From positions 1 to 7,719 of the forward strand of contig CAKQNH010000199.1 in assembly GCA_934255105.1 (NCBI GenBank): 7,719 nucleotides of DNA, written 5' to 3'. Origin of the DNA: an uncultured Pirellulaceae bacterium (GTDB lineage Bacteria > Planctomycetota > Planctomycetia > Pirellulales > Pirellulaceae). The stretch's first letter is position 1; each line of letters begins with the position of its first letter. The translations under genes and the position numbers were made by a program. The notes below the pieces were generated by a model. That model made no database searches. It was not told the DNA's origin and saw only the letters and a program-made list of their open reading frames with translations. Below are positions 6,711 to 7,719 of this stretch, in pieces.

Positions 6711-7034
6711 CTATTCGCTGCCCAAATCGCTTAGCATCTCTGACATTTCTGCGGCTGCGTGCAAGTCGCCTTGAGCGCGGGCCGTTTCTATACCAACCCG
6801 TAAAAATTCACGAGCCGCATCGATATCATCATTATCGGCTAACAACTGAGCCGAGCGAAAAAATGCTGGAACATATGGGGGTGCCAATTCGCACAGTTCG
6901 CGTAGTTGCGCCAGCGACTCGGGCAATTGGCCCTCTTTGGCCATTTCCATCGCCAAAGAATAACGCAAGAAAACATCATCCGGTTCGGCTTGCAACATCT
7001 CTTCAATTTTCTGGCGTCTCTGAGAAGCCGTCAT
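6711..7034 (-). CDS. Small tetratricopeptide-repeat (TPR) protein
   Basis: The 107-residue soluble protein is nearly all alpha-helical. A lead helix (MTASQRRQKIEEMLQAEPDD, 1-20) precedes two TPR-like units at about 21-54 (core LRYSLAMEMAKEGQLPESLA) and 55-88 (core FFRSAQLLADNDDIDAAREF), with a capping helix to residue 107. TPRs bind partner proteins and no catalytic residues are visible. I chose the ATG at 7034 because AAAGG (7045-7041) lies 6 bases upstream and the TPR protein naturally starts there. An in-frame ATG at 7115 would add 27 residues but would translate through the intergenic inverted repeat. The gene lies only 24 bases before the oxidoreductase start on the same strand, so the two are probably one operon. 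A role as a chaperone or scaffold for that large Fe-S enzyme is possible but unproven. Confidence 0.8.
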   Translation of the reverse strand: MTASQRRQKIEEMLQAEPDDVFLRYSLAMEMAKEGQLPESLAQLRELCELAPPYVPAFFRSAQLLADNDDIDAAREFLRVGIETARAQGDLHAAAEMSEMLSDLGSE

Positions 7035-7040
7035 CGCGGA

Positions 7041-7045
7041 CCTTT
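7041..7045 (-). promoter_or_regulatory. Ribosome binding site deciding the TPR start
   Basis: AAAGG on the minus strand sits 6 bases before the ATG at 7034. It supports this internal start over the upstream in-frame ATG at 7115. Confidence 0.6.
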
Positions 7046-7074
7046 CAATGCTAAACATCGTGGGAAGCGTTACT

Positions 7075-7132
7075 GTCGAAGTCGCCAGACTTTGGACCCA
7101 GCTTAGTTTATCCAAAGCCTGGCGACTTCGGC
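7075..7132. repeat. Long near-perfect inverted repeat between divergent genes
   Basis: Arms at 7077-7096 and 7111-7130 are 20 bases each and complementary at 19 positions, around a 14-base loop (7097-7110). The single mismatch (A7089 against C7118) becomes a U-G wobble in a minus-strand transcript, so that RNA would form an unbroken 20-pair stem. One U-G and one G-C pair extend the arms to 7075 and 7132 in a plus-strand transcript. The element lies between the TPR start (7034, minus) and the transporter start (7208, plus), so it is not at the 3' end of either gene and is not followed by a T-run. It could be a regulator-binding site, an RNA structure in a 5' leader or a dispersed palindromic repeat. 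Confidence 0.85.
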
Positions 7133-7197
7133 TACCAATTATCCGGGACAGCTATTGTTGGCCCGATGCGAAGCAAGTCGCAACCGATCGTTTTTAC

Positions 7198-7201
7198 GGA
7201 G
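7198..7201 (+). promoter_or_regulatory. Ribosome binding site of the NRAMP-like transporter
   Basis: GGAG lies 6 bases before the ATG at 7208 and supports that start codon. No convincing -35/-10 pair is visible upstream in the 7133-7197 stretch. Confidence 0.7.
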
Positions 7202-7207
7202 CCATTG

Positions 7208-7719
7208 ATGAATAATAGCCCACCTGCCGTACGCTGGTATCAACGCATCGGTCCCAGCTTGATTACCGCCTGCGTAGTCATCGGCCCTGGGAGCATCATG
7301 ACCAGTTCGACGGTGGGGGCCAACGAGCGCTACGCGATGCTGTGGGTGGTAGCCGTGTCGGTGGCCTTCATGTTGCTCTTCATGTCGCTGGGAGCCAAGC
7401 TGGGGGCGGTAGCTGACGCGTCACCGGGCACGATCATCCGCCGCCACGCAGGCTGGCCGCTGGCATGGATGCTAGGGTTGAGCGTATTTTTTATCTCGTC
7501 CGCCTATCAGGCCGGCAATAACGTCGGCGTGGCTTCCGCTTTCGAAGTCTTTATCGATTCGAAGTGGCTGGTAACCGTTCTGATAATTGTGTTCAACGCA
7601 TTGGCGATCAGCTTCTTATACGTTTTTAGCGATCTATACATCATGCTCGAACGCGTGATGATGACCTTCGTCGGACTGATGCTGGTCAGCTTCGCTATCA
7701 ATCTAGTACTGCTCAAGCC
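7208..7719 (+). CDS. NRAMP-like divalent metal transporter, N-terminal part (runs off window)
   Basis: The frame is open from the ATG at 7208 to the window end (170 codons), so about the first five membrane helices of a probable 400-plus-residue inner-membrane protein are present. After a short hydrophilic N-terminus, hydrophobic segments lie at about 15-38, 44-66, 86-112, 119-140 and 146-169. The first contains GPSLITACVVIGPGSIMTSS, the topological equivalent of the NRAMP helix-1 unwound region. The canonical DPGN there is replaced by GPGS (26-29), so the usual metal-binding Asp and Asn are absent. In the third segment QAGNNVG occupies the place where many NRAMP proteins carry acidic residues. 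The LERVMMTFVGLMLVSFAINLVLLKP-type fifth segment (starting L148) resembles NRAMP helix 5. Family assignment is good, but substrate (Mn, Fe, Mg or other) and proton coupling cannot be inferred. It is transcribed divergently from the TPR operon. Confidence 0.83.
   Translation, partial: MNNSPPAVRWYQRIGPSLITACVVIGPGSIMTSSTVGANERYAMLWVVAVSVAFMLLFMSLGAKLGAVADASPGTIIRRHAGWPLAWMLGLSVFFISSAYQAGNNVGVASAFEVFIDSKWLVTVLIIVFNALAISFLYVFSDLYIMLERVMMTFVGLMLVSFAINLVLLK

Overview
The window looks like chromosome from a GC-moderate bacterium, most likely a planctomycete of the Pirellulaceae type. That placement is an inference from protein flavour, loose gene packing, and intergenic palindromes. No 16S rRNA or other phylogenetic marker is present. 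The window encodes seven recognisable proteins, two of them cut by the window edges, and no RNA genes, CRISPR arrays or transposases.

Layout: positions 1-7034 are read entirely on the minus strand. In transcription order (right to left) the genes are: a 107-residue TPR protein (7034-6711); a very large FAD plus Fe-S oxidoreductase of the YdiJ / GlcD-GlcF fusion type (6686-3354); MoaD, the small sulfur-carrier subunit of molybdopterin synthase (3393-3004, overlapping the oxidoreductase end by 40 bases); a 196-base gap (measured to the preferred moaE start) holding a palindromic element; MoaE, the large subunit of molybdopterin synthase (2807-2208); MoaA, the GTP 3',8-cyclase (2211-1126, start overlapping the moaE stop as ATGA); and a class V aminotransferase of the cysteine-desulfurase type (1122 to beyond base 1). 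On the plus strand a divergent NRAMP-like membrane transporter starts at 7208 and runs off the right edge. The 173-base region between the divergent genes contains a long, nearly perfect inverted repeat.

How the genes work together: MoaA starts molybdenum-cofactor (Moco) synthesis. MoaD and MoaE form molybdopterin synthase, which adds the dithiolene sulfurs. A cysteine desulfurase is the expected source of sulfur for the MoaD thiocarboxylate. The left part is therefore a compact Moco/sulfur-relay module, although moaC, moeB and moeA are not in the window. The coupling of moaD to a 2-hydroxyacid-type dehydrogenase rather than to moaE is unusual.

The most notable features are: low-complexity or repeat-encoded extra segments in three neighbouring proteins (MoaE, MoaD and the oxidoreductase); two different intergenic palindromic elements; and an NRAMP-like transporter lacking the canonical DPGN metal-binding motif. 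I did not find a clearly new multi-gene system. The strongest candidates for novelty are the sulfur-relay gene arrangement and the intergenic elements.
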